A stretch of 64,000 nucleotides of DNA, taken from NCBI GenBank assembly GCA_030374765.1, contig JARGXX010000033.1, positions 124,001 through 188,000 on the forward strand. Reading direction: 5' to 3'. The notes under the pieces are model-generated. The model ran no database searches. It was not told where the DNA came from and was given only the letters and a program-made list of their open reading frames with translations. The translations under genes were made by a program, and so were the position numbers. This DNA is from Agarophyton chilense. Taxonomy: Eukaryota > Rhodophyta > Florideophyceae > Gracilariales > Gracilariaceae. Of the stretch, positions 9,909 through 18,885 are shown piece by piece; positions within the stretch are counted from its first letter, which is position 1, and each line of letters begins with the position of its first letter.

Positions 9909-12767
9909 CTTCATCTTCAAGTACTTCAAGATGTTCTTTGCAGCATTCCAATGCTCCCTATTTTAGGTGTGCATAAAACGGGCCAAGTAGGAAACAGATA
10001 GTGAAATGTCAGGTCGAACTGTGTTGGCGAAGTGAATCAGTGATCCGACTAGTTCCCTGTAGGGTAGACCTTCTCCTTCTTCTGTTTTCGTCACCTGCAA
10101 GTTCGAGTGTTGCAAAGGGACGTACGCATCTGCCGCATGAAACATTCTGAAGCGCTTCAAGAGCTTCAAGATCATGGCCTTCTTATGAATCCAAATCTTG
10201 TTCTTCGTAGCTTTGTGTTCGATAATCACATCAAGGAACTTCTTGGGGTTCTCAGAGATTCTTATTTTCACGAAAGTTTGCAACTCCTTCATGAACTGCT
10301 GGATGTCACTTCTTTCTTTCCCAGTAACCAAACCATCATCTACATACATCAAAATACAAACTCCTCTCGATCCCTTGCCATAGGAGAACAAACTCAGATC
10401 GTTTTGTGATTGAGTACATCCGATTTGGTCCATCACAGAAACAAACGTCTTCCTCCAGGCATGTGAAGCTTGTTTTGTGCCGTAGATTGCCTTCAGCAAG
10501 CGTAAAACATGACTTTCTTTGCCCTGGATGACAAATTCCTTGGGCTGCGTCATGTACAACTCCTCTTCTAGATCGTCGTAGAGAAAAGCTGTTTGGACGT
10601 CAAAATGTATCACGAGAAGATCTTGTTCTACTGCCATGGACAGTAGTGTGCGGATGGTATCAAACTTGGCTACTGGCGCAAACAACTCGCCGTAGTCAAT
10701 TCTCTTTCGCTGAGAAAAATCGCGCGCGACCAAACGAGCCCTGTACCGGGTCACTTGACCGTTTTCATCACGCTTCTTGAAGAATATCCATCGGTGGTCA
10801 ATTGGAGTGCAGTTTTCCGGGCGCGGGACAAGTTTCCATACTTGACGTTGCTTCATGTTGCCCATCTCTTCTTCCATTGATTGAACCCAGTTCTTTGCAT
10901 CCGGAGCACGCATAGCCTCTTCATGAGTGCTGGGGTCATAAGCGGTCGAATCACTCAGCACGCTCTGTGCAATCAACGCAAGCGCAGCGTCCGGCGTGTA
11001 GTGCTACGTTTGTTCACGAGTTCTAGTAGATCGTCGTAGCTTCGCAGGATAGTGAGTGACGTCCTACGAGTCGTAAGTAAATCTTGTTCAGCATCAACGA
11101 AAACATCCTCTTCTTTGGCCTCTTGTTTCTCATCCTTATGTTCAGTTCCTCTTCTGTCTTGCGCAATTGCCATTTCATCGGCGTGGGACACTTCTACCTC
11201 AGAACCTGTGATGTTCTCCTCCAATGGAATCAATTCTTCAATGATTGAGCCGACTCTAGACAAGTCAAGCTCTTGACAGTTCATCACCTTCCTGTTCCAA
11301 CCTACGACAGATTCATTGAACGATACATCCTTTTAGACAATGATCTTCGATGCTTCTGGTAGATACACTCTTTACCAGGTTCTCTTGTCGTAACCCACCA
11401 GCACTCCTCTAATGGAACGAGCACTGTACTTGTTACTTTTTGTTCTTCTCTCCTTGGGTACGTGATATTTTCGGCCTGTTGCCCGTGAACGCTTCGAGGG
11501 GAGTCACCTCGCGCTGATCGCTTCGCTTCGTGTACATTCGGTTGCGCAGGTAGTTCGCAGTACGTACAGCTTCATCCCATAACTGAGTGTAGCGAGGAGT
11601 TCCAGCCAAGGTTAGCAGCATTATCCGCGCTTTGTTATTCTGTGTAAGATTCAAACGTTCTGCTTTGCTGTTTGACTCTGGACTATACGCTGGTGAAGGC
11701 TCAAGGACAACCCCTTTGTCCTGTAACCACTTCGTGAATGAATTGTTCTCATACTCGCCTGCATTATCGAACCAAAAACTCTTAAGCTTCAGTCCTGGCT
11801 GAGTTTCAAACTCAGATATCATCTGCTTCAACGCATCCTCACAGGAGGACCTCTTCCTCAGGAACCTCAGGGAAGACAAGCAGCTCTTGTCTTCATATGC
11901 CGTCACAATATACCTTGCTCCAGAAAGAGACTGTACCTTGATTGGACCCATTACATCGGTATGAACGGGTTCTAGAATGCTCTTTGTCATTCGTTCCATC
12001 TCAGTTATTGGCAGTCGGGGTGCTCTGACTGCTTTGCCAAACGCACATGGCTCACAGTGAACATTCTTCTTGATTCCTTCCAACCATACGCCCTTCACAA
12101 TCATGAGCGTTTTTCGTAGATACTAGTGGCTGGGATGGCCCAATCTGTTGTGTCAAACCTTCGTAAAACTCTGATCATCATTGGCAATCAATGCAGTATC
12201 CTCATCCTCTGTTCGATGTGTTAGGAGTAGTTCATAGAGCCCTTCGTCGCGCTCTACAGCAATAGCCAATTGTTTGTTACTGCCATGTCCTCCTATCAAC
12301 GCAACGCCTTTATCAAACTCATTTGTAGTAAACAGAATAGAGAACACTTTTCGCCTGATGGCGCTTACTGAGAGAATGTTACACATGAGCTTTGAAATAA
12401 ATTGGACGTTCTCAAGATGAAGAGTCTCATCATTTGTTCGCACCCTCCCGCTACATCGCACGTCTTCTCTGCCTTCAACCGACAATTTAGCTCCGTTACC
12501 AACCGAGATGAACTTCTTTTCAGACCTCTTCACGGGACCAGAGAAGTTCTTGAGGTCATTCGTCATGTAAACAGATGCGCCGGAGTCCAGGTACCACTTG
12601 CTCTGCTGATTCCTCAACGTGTTCTGTCCTGCAACCAATGTATTATCAGCGCCAAGCTCATCATCGTCCTTGACATCTACTGGTGTCTCCAAGTCTTCTT
12701 TGAAAGCGGTAATGCTTGCAATGAAAGTGAAACATGGACTTCCATCGTCCTCTTCACCACTCTCACG
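9909..12767 (-). pseudogene. Ty1/copia pol, copy 1 (truncated both ends)
   Basis: Copia-order pol: protease (WYLDSGAS near 12570), GAG-pre-integrase (RLGHPSH, CEPCAFGK near 12050), integrase core (DVMGPI near 11950, FWFDNAGEY near 11760, SNSKAERLN near 11660), RT (RARLVAR near 10730, FDVQTAFL near 10590, MYVDDGLV near 10340). Breaks: TGA 12153-12155, TAG 12123-12125, a small frame-disrupting deletion near 11450, TAA 11372-11374 and 11333-11335, a frameshift near 10980, and TAA 9963-9965 (TAC in copy 2). RNase H is missing because gypsy sequence starts at 9908. The 5' end is cut at 12767 by part B, so gag is absent. Confidence 0.88.
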
Positions 12768-13855
12768 CTGATACAAACAGTAAGATCAGCAGTCCTTCCT
12801 TTATACTCAACAGACGAATACGAGAGCAATAAACTACGAAGTGTATGCTCTCGTAAACAAATACAAATACAAAACCAAACGAAAGTCACGTAAGCAATAC
12901 AAGAATAAATTGACCATGATACAAACATTCAAGTTCACTGAGATTTTTTGGCCTGGACTCTCGGACAACAGAATATCGCTGATGGGATGACGAAGGGACT
13001 GGTGTCGGACTCGCATCTTCTCTGGAAAATGATGAAGACGAATAAGTTACACATCAATCCGCAAGAATGAATCGAAAAGCGTAGCCAATGATTTTAAGTT
13101 CGTCCAAAAAGGAAAATCTGGATTTTGGAGATCGTGGCAGACTTCTCCGCCAGTTTCGCTGGACTCTGTCACAAAAGCGCCGTGTCTGAAAGTTATCTAC
13201 CGACGTCGCTGGCCGACGGCGTGATCGGTGGTTCTCATCCTACTTTAGTAGTTTTTGTTTGTTCTAGCTTGTGCCATATAAAAGGGACAATCATCTTTTA
13301 ATAAATATCAACCATTTCGTCTTTTTCGACTCTTCGACGTCAACCAGCCTCGCCAAGGGGCCGTCATTGGCTTTGCACGCAACCTCTACAAGGGCCGTCA
13401 CTGCTATTGCCCTTACAACCGCAGCACAGTCCTTCAAGGACTGGTCGCCGGTTATGAGGGTTTCAGATTCGTCCATACCCTGGGCGGCATTGTACCAGAC
13501 CTTGCCTTATCTTCGCAGTCAGGTGTGAACACTTAATGCGCCTACCGGTAAACCATGGTCGCAGGATATGCTTTGTTTTCAATGTCGTCACATTGAACAG
13601 CGAGTTTCCCCGCCGCCCATCCGTACCTTTCGACCATATATAATTCATTATATTAACCACGATCGCAGCGTACTGAGGAATGTTAAAGTCATAAATATAT
13701 GAAATGCCATTCACAGAGTTCAACCCTAGTTCTTCCCGTGCCTCCGACTGATACGTATTCCGGCTCATACTCTCTTTTATTAAAGCAGCTATAAACCCAC
13801 TTTTGTTGCCGTGACGGACTTTCGCGTTAAAAATATGAACTCTGTAGGCATCAGC
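12768..13855. other. Part B left segment, unit 1
   Basis: No intact gene. It starts at the copia/B junction and includes a GAGAGC/GCTCTC inverted repeat (12829-12854), a TATAAAA box at 13277-13283, and a downstream plus-strand frame without ATG ending at TAA 13534-13536. Short minus-strand frames (13291-13476, 13463-13768) resemble nothing I recognise. Confidence 0.5.
13277..13283 (+). promoter_or_regulatory. TATA box (TATAAAA), unit 1
   Basis: A good TATA box followed by a pyrimidine-rich stretch. A frame open from about 13284 to 13536 follows (contains GFARNLYKGRHCYCPYN, then GYEGFRFVHTLGGIVPD), but it has no ATG. It may drive a spliced or decayed gene. Confidence 0.4.
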
Positions 13856-14146
13856 CTATGGCGAGCTTATGTATTGAGAACGATGTAATGCATTCCACCT
13901 CTTCATTGCGTGATCAGCTCCGTCAGTGTCCCCTGACAGCCTTGCCACTCGTTCTACCAAAGTCAACGTCGGCATCAGTTTTGAAATGATATATCGTCTG
14001 TCGATATGGGCATTACGGGGGTTTTTATGTTTCTTTGCAAGAGAAATAGAAGGATGCTCTTTTTCAGACTCCATAGCAGAGGCTGCAGCGCTTCTCTGCA
14101 ATCTCTTCGTCCATTTCCCTTTGAATCGGTTTACACCAAAAAAGGT
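13856..14146 (-). pseudogene. C-terminal piece of the DUF6589-like gene, shifted frame (unit 1)
   Basis: From the T6 run at 14141-14146 (minus strand CCTTTTTTGG) a different frame stays open for about 95 codons with Lys/Arg-rich content (FKGKWTKRLQRSAAASAMES and on) to a stop at 13856. The main frame ends at TAA just past the run. The simplest reading is a one-base frameshift in the homopolymer shared by both copies. A sequencing error or a non-canonical intron is possible. Confidence 0.4.
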
Positions 14147-15690
14147 TCTAATATCAGAGTCAGATAAGGGCCAAACACGTCGGGTAGAATTGACGAAGAA
14201 TGGAGCTCAGCACTGTGACGTCCATGCTTTTCAATTCCAAGTATGCGATCTTGGAGGGCTTTGTTGCATAATTCGTCAGGACGTTCACCAAAAACATTTC
14301 TCAACCGCTCACATTGACGATGCTGTAGAGAGAGGAATCCTTTGGTTTTCATCAGACGAGCCATGGCTCGCACAGAACTGTTTTGCATGGAATTTTTGTC
14401 GTACAACATCGCAGGGTTAAATTCTGATGCATTGTGGTCGTTATTTCGAACTCTATTATATGAACGAACGGCCCCGGTTTCGCTCCATATCAACATTCGA
14501 GCGTTTGAGGCATCCATTAGCCAGGCTCCGGCAGTTTCAAGAGTAGGTAGCATTAGAACGTTTAGCCCTTTCACCATTCGAATAATAAGCATTTCCAAAG
14601 CCTCATCAAGATGAACGTATGTCCAACCACGACTATCGTAGGGACTGCCGGATGCTGATGTAAAGCTGAGAACCCTCGCGACCACTGTATTAACGAAGTG
14701 CATTCCATTAGGGTTATGTGAGAAGAAGGACATAATCCGTTCGCGACATAGCCGACCAATCTCTACAGTACTGTCTTTCACCGCATCTGTTGTGGCCAGT
14801 AACATTTTAGAAGTACTTTTTTGTTGTACAACAATTTGTAGTACCTTACTCTCTGAGCAAACCTTTTCAATTGCATCCTTTACGTCTGGGCACTCGGTCT
14901 GGAGCAACCATGTCATGTGTATCATCATAGCGGCACAGATGCTGATCAGCAAAGCGCGATTATTTCTTGCATGACCGTGATTCATGATGTTATGTACTTG
15001 AGACTGTGAAAGGCCTCCACATTGTGCGAGCTTCTTTAAGCTAAAGCCTTCCATCATTTCTTTGCACATCGGATAAAGGCTTTGTTTCTCAACATGAAAG
15101 CAGCCTGGGAAAGGCACAAGCCATTCATGAACTTTAAGTTCATTGTAAAGAGTCGAACATGATCCTCGCCGCTGCGCCTCAGAGTACGAGCTTTTCCAGA
15201 TTTTCATGAGTATGCGATATGTAGGCCGATCGCCAGAAACAATCACATATTGTGGCCTTCCTGGCTCTCCAGGTCCGAGTTGTTCTTGTACAAGCCCTAG
15301 TTTCTGATGAATTGTGAAAATGTCTGAGGCGCTCATGCGAGATATATCCACAAAAACAACTCTCTGTTTTTGCAGCGAAGAATGCATAATTAGAATCCCC
15401 CAGTGAGGTTTGAAGCAGGACAAAAGTAACGACCGAAAGTTGAAACCTTGGTGCTTGTAGGGTCGCTCGAGTTGTCCCCAATTGTATCGCATCTCATCGA
15501 TCGAAGTTCCAAGCAAACGTTCTCTATGGTTGTACACTATGACGAACGTAATATCAAATAAATCATTGAGGTTACTTTGATCATTTTTGGAATGTAAAGA
15601 AGAGACGAACGCGCTTCTGCTCCATAAAGATGTGACATGACTAGTGGCCAACCAGCCATTAAAGACTTCATTCTGTTCATTAGCGTCCAA
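14131..15690 (-). CDS. DUF6589-like protein, main exon (unit 1)
   Basis: A 519-codon uninterrupted frame, the longest non-retroelement frame of the unit. The segment VSGDRPTYRILMKIW, then LVPFPGCFHVEKQSLYPM, then a helical region and a Cys/His-poor C-terminus resembles DUF6589-type proteins. These are large proteins of unknown function in fungi, animals and protists, often in multicopy, transposon-rich settings. The assignment rests on remembered motif shape and no search was possible. The frame is open upstream past 15690 to in-frame stops that lie inside likely introns. Upstream frames on the same strand (15829-17159) look like its 5' exons, and a shifted frame just downstream (14146-13856) looks like its true C-terminus. 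It differs from the unit-2 copy at two residues that I could see (Glu/Asp and Ile/Asn). Confidence 0.6.
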   Translation of the reverse strand: MDANEQNEVFNGWLATSHVTSLWSRSAFVSSLHSKNDQSNLNDLFDITFVIVYNHRERLLGTSIDEMRYNWGQLERPYKHQGFNFRSLLLSCFKPHWGILIMHSSLQKQRVVFVDISRMSASDIFTIHQKLGLVQEQLGPGEPGRPQYVIVSGDRPTYRILMKIWKSSYSEAQRRGSCSTLYNELKVHEWLVPFPGCFHVEKQSLYPMCKEMMEGFSLKKLAQCGGLSQSQVHNIMNHGHARNNRALLISICAAMMIHMTWLLQTECPDVKDAIEKVCSESKVLQIVVQQKSTSKMLLATTDAVKDSTVEIGRLCRERIMSFFSHNPNGMHFVNTVVARVLSFTSASGSPYDSRGWTYVHLDEALEMLIIRMVKGLNVLMLPTLETAGAWLMDASNARMLIWSETGAVRSYNRVRNNDHNASEFNPAMLYDKNSMQNSSVRAMARLMKTKGFLSLQHRQCERLRNVFGERPDELCNKALQDRILGIEKHGRHSAELHSSSILPDVFGPYLTLILEPFLV

Positions 15691-15777
15691 ACTCGTTGAA
15701 CAGGTAGAGCTAGGCTGGACGGAATTTAAATTCCGTAGTTTGCTCTGGATAATTTACTGAGTTGCCGTCCCACTTAC

Positions 15778-17159
15778 CACTGGAAGACGTTTTTGTGCCG
15801 CTTTCACGCTGTGTAAAGGAAGAATGTCTTAGTTATCCACCTGAACAGTTATAATCTTTTTGTTGAGAGAAATGTTTTCGAAAGCCCCATCTTTAGCCTG
15901 CTCGCGCTCCGATATTAACCCCATACGATAGCGTTCAGTAGTGTCGTATGAGATAATAAGGCCTTGGAAGTTTAGTACACTTGTCCCAGATGGAGACGAT
16001 TCTAAAATGTTAGCAATTAAGGTTGTCATCATTAAAGGCCCGCCAAACACTCGAGAGCGAGAGAAGACCATCTGCTCGATGACTCTGTAAGCGCGTACTT
16101 ACAAGAGATAGTCTGCGCGAATAATGTCTTAAGAATTGGTTTAGGTGAGCGAGTGCCTTTTATGTTTCTTGGAATCAAGGATCCTGTCAACATTGTTGTT
16201 CAAGGGGAAAAGATTAAAGAGCTGTTCATCTTGGACAGATGTCAAAACCTTCCACGACGCCAGTCCACGATCAGACGCCATTTCAATAACAGTTGCGGAC
16301 AACAGTTTCGTTGGAATAGCACATATTTCTCCCAGAAGATTCCACTTCTGCGCCTGTAGTCACTGCCACGCTCACGGTAGCGCTTTGCTACAATTCCAAT
16401 TAGCCGTCTTCGTTCCGATGTTGAAAGTGGTGACAGTTTAGCTTTCAATGTGATAGCGCTATGAACAGTTCCTCAAAGTGCTGCGGGGGTAGCGTTGCAA
16501 CGTAGTTTTCGAGACAATGAGTAAATATGAACATCACCGGCCGCGAGTACAAGGCCAAAACGTGCTTCAATGCTTCTCGTGCATATATCTGCAGAGAGAT
16601 TTGCATAATGACTGTTGAGGATCTTTCAGGACATAAAAACTACTCGAACTGGCAGAAAACGCGCGCTCAGTACGGTTGAAAATGGAGCAATTATGTTTTT
16701 CTTCAGTTCCATTTCAACTTTCAAAGAAGACCTGTTCACCACACAAAACTGTGCTTCATGCTTAGAACTGTCAAACGCAAACAACACGCAATCCACCAGA
16801 CAGCGGTCAGCGGATTCATTCAAATTATGCAGCAGAAACATAGGACGGACACCAATAAATCCTTTGGAAATGACATATCGACAAGTCCCACACGTTTGTT
16901 TGCCCGATACATCTTCTATACTTTGCCTTTTACAAGATAAACTTTGAATCACCTCACTGATTTCCATAAATTCTTCTGTTTCTTCCGGTATAGTATTCTT
17001 AAAAAATGGCAGAGGCCTTAGATTACCACTTGAACCAGAGCACCCAAAACTTTCAAAAACACAACAACCAGCGAAGGCCCCGCGAAAAGTAAAATCAGAT
17101 CTGAGGGCTTTGTTCGAAGCGTGTCTGCATCCCCAACTTCTATTCCGGAAAGAAGACAT
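15778..17159 (-). CDS. Likely 5' exons of the DUF6589-like gene (unit 1)
   Basis: Coding-looking frames on the same strand as the main exon: 17159-16626 (177 codons, CGTCRYVI Cys pair), about 16616-16450 (frame with FIFTHCLENYVATLPPQ), 16448-16242 (SPLSTSERRRLIGIVAKRY) and 16071-15829 (LIISYDTTERYRMG, VQVDN). Between the last of these and the main exon is a classic 3' splice site (TTTACACAG, AG at 15810-15809), a 31-base segment, then a GTAAGT donor (15777-15772). I infer a multi-exon gene. Exact exon edges, and whether the frame changes are introns or decay, remain open. The CxxC frame has a weakly similar counterpart at 54913-55425. Confidence 0.4.
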
Positions 17160-18317
17160 AGCTCTTCAGTGAAACTTTTTCGCACATCGTTAGATCACAT
17201 TGAAACATTATAAAGAGGAAAATTTAGTGACACGGGTTGGGGATGTGCAGTGACTTCAGAACTTCGTCCATTAGTCTGACGTAATTTTGAGCAGATGAAA
17301 CAACAGTATCAGTGTTGAACTTCTTTTTTGAACTCTACCCCTCCATTTTTTCAATGCGAACATTGACTTTCGACCCTGCTTCTTCAAGACAATTTCTGCT
17401 CAACCAATGATTTTGTCACGGCAAGATGAGCACAGCAAGAATGGTCCTGCACTTTTACCAGCAAACGGATTCGAGAAAGGATAGGTTTGTATAACTGCTC
17501 TGTTTTGGACTTGTTCAGAACTTAATTGAACGTACTTGGTCGGCTATTTTGGATGAAACTGTCCTCAAGCTGCAAAAACTTGAGCAAAAGGGTTCAAAGT
17601 AGGATTGTGAACCACTTGGCGCAGTCTCATTTCCGTTGCACCCATGTCCTCTGAACACCAAATAATGTAGGCTGGAGATGTATGGTGAGCAAAAGGAAGG
17701 TTGATGTTTTCGACGTTGCGCGTTGACCGACCCGACAAAAGATGTTCCTCTGTAAGGTAAGGCTTCAACAGTGTTGAGTTCGTCGGTTACTTTTTTAGAA
17801 CAAGAACGCAAAAATGGCCATTCGACTGACCCCTCAGTTTTTTTATTCACACAGCATTTCGGGGGATTTCCAAAATTTTCTGAAATCTCACAGTCTGCGC
17901 TGCTTGAAGATACTGCTTAGTGAAACTGGTCGTGGTTTTGGTTTTGTGTTGGTGGGTGGGGGGTGCACTGTATAGCTAGAGCAGTAAAGCTCCACCGGTC
18001 TTTAAACGCATTTTGGTGGAGCATTGCTGTCATTTGCGCACAACAGCCGACACTCGTGACTACATGGCATTGGTTACATGCAGGTGATCGGCATGCCTCA
18101 GGCATGATTAGGTCTTGCTTTACATTCGACATGATTCACTTCAATGCTCACATATGCGAACTCATAAACCTCAACTGTTACCACAGTTGTGAAGCAACAA
18201 TTCTTCTTCTACGCATCAGCGCACCGATATGGAAATGCACGCAAGGCGTGGTCTCAAGAAACTCGAGAAGCGCAGGCATTGCTGAGGCGTCTTCGACAGA
18301 AGGGAGTCAAGAACGGG
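17160..18317. other. Intergenic, unit 1
   Basis: Minus-strand frames at 17515-17850 could be further 5' coding sequence of the DUF6589-like gene but show no motif. The rest (17860-18317) is the upstream region of the secreted-protein gene. No repeat or RNA gene was seen. Confidence 0.4.
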
Positions 18318-18323
18318 TATAAA
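18318..18323 (+). promoter_or_regulatory. TATA box of secreted-protein gene (unit 1)
   Basis: TATAAA 110 bases upstream of the ATG at 18433, which leaves room for a leader of about 80 bases rich in C and A (CACAACCTTCACC). Position and sequence fit a core promoter. Confidence 0.6.
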
Positions 18324-18432
18324 GGCCGAAACTCATCTCCGTTCTTGTTCACGTCGTCATCTCAAACACAACCTTCACCTCTTGACTTCAATCAAGCCAC
18401 CATACACAACACCCTCATCCACATCGCTCAAC

Positions 18433-18885
18433 ATGAATTCTCTTGTCCGTTTTTCGTTTTGTACCGTTCTCCTCCTGATCGTCTTGTGCGCACCGACTGG
18501 GTCTCATTCGTTTTGCTTCAAAGATATGTATCTCTCCCTGAGTGACGATCAACTCTGGGCGGCTGCCAGAGCGGGCAGTCGAGTTGGTGGATGTTACATT
18601 CCCTCTGCCGGCCCACCAGCCTTTTGTGACCTTTATGTCAAATCGGCAGTCAGAGGATCTGATGGCGATTTTGGATGGCCAAAGAACAGAAATAACCGCG
18701 GAACTGGATGTGTCAAGGCTCCTGAACTTCCCCGAAGCAGGTCACACTGTTTCTTCAACAGGCGCGATTACGATCTTCCGAATAGTGAATTGAGTGCTTT
18801 CTGTACTGGAAATGGAAAAGCCAACGCTCTGGCTCAGCTTCGCCATGCTCTTCGTAATAATGCTTGTTTGCTACCTACCTGCTAG
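18433..18885 (+). CDS. Small secreted cysteine-rich protein (unit 1)
   Basis: A 150-residue protein. The ATG at 18433 is chosen because it opens directly into a signal peptide (MNSLVRF, then the hydrophobic core CTVLLLIVLCAP, then a small-residue cleavage region near GSHS). In-frame codons upstream lie in the leader. The mature part has eight cysteines (FCFKD, GGCYI, AFCDL, TGCVK, HCFFN, FCTGN, NACLL, PTC), enough for four disulfides, and no membrane segment. It ends PTC-stop, followed by an AT-rich 3' region. I do not recognise the family; such proteins can be cell-surface, defence or interaction proteins. It is a complete single-exon gene with its own TATA box, unlike its surroundings. The unit-2 copy appears identical. 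Confidence 0.75.
   Translation: MNSLVRFSFCTVLLLIVLCAPTGSHSFCFKDMYLSLSDDQLWAAARAGSRVGGCYIPSAGPPAFCDLYVKSAVRGSDGDFGWPKNRNNRGTGCVKAPELPRSRSHCFFNRRDYDLPNSELSAFCTGNGKANALAQLRHALRNNACLLPTC

Noticed and set aside
10107-10409. Plus-strand 100-codon protein, with equivalents in units 2 and 3
   Set aside because: It lies opposite copia RT and disappears in part with the copy-3 deletion; a shadow of RT.
13271-13528. GTG-started plus-strand frame over the TATA box
   Set aside because: It begins before the TATA box and uses a non-ATG start; another frame there looks more protein-like.
18189-18545. Plus-strand frame overlapping the secreted-protein promoter
   Set aside because: It spans the TATA box and leader and overlaps the signal-peptide gene in another frame.
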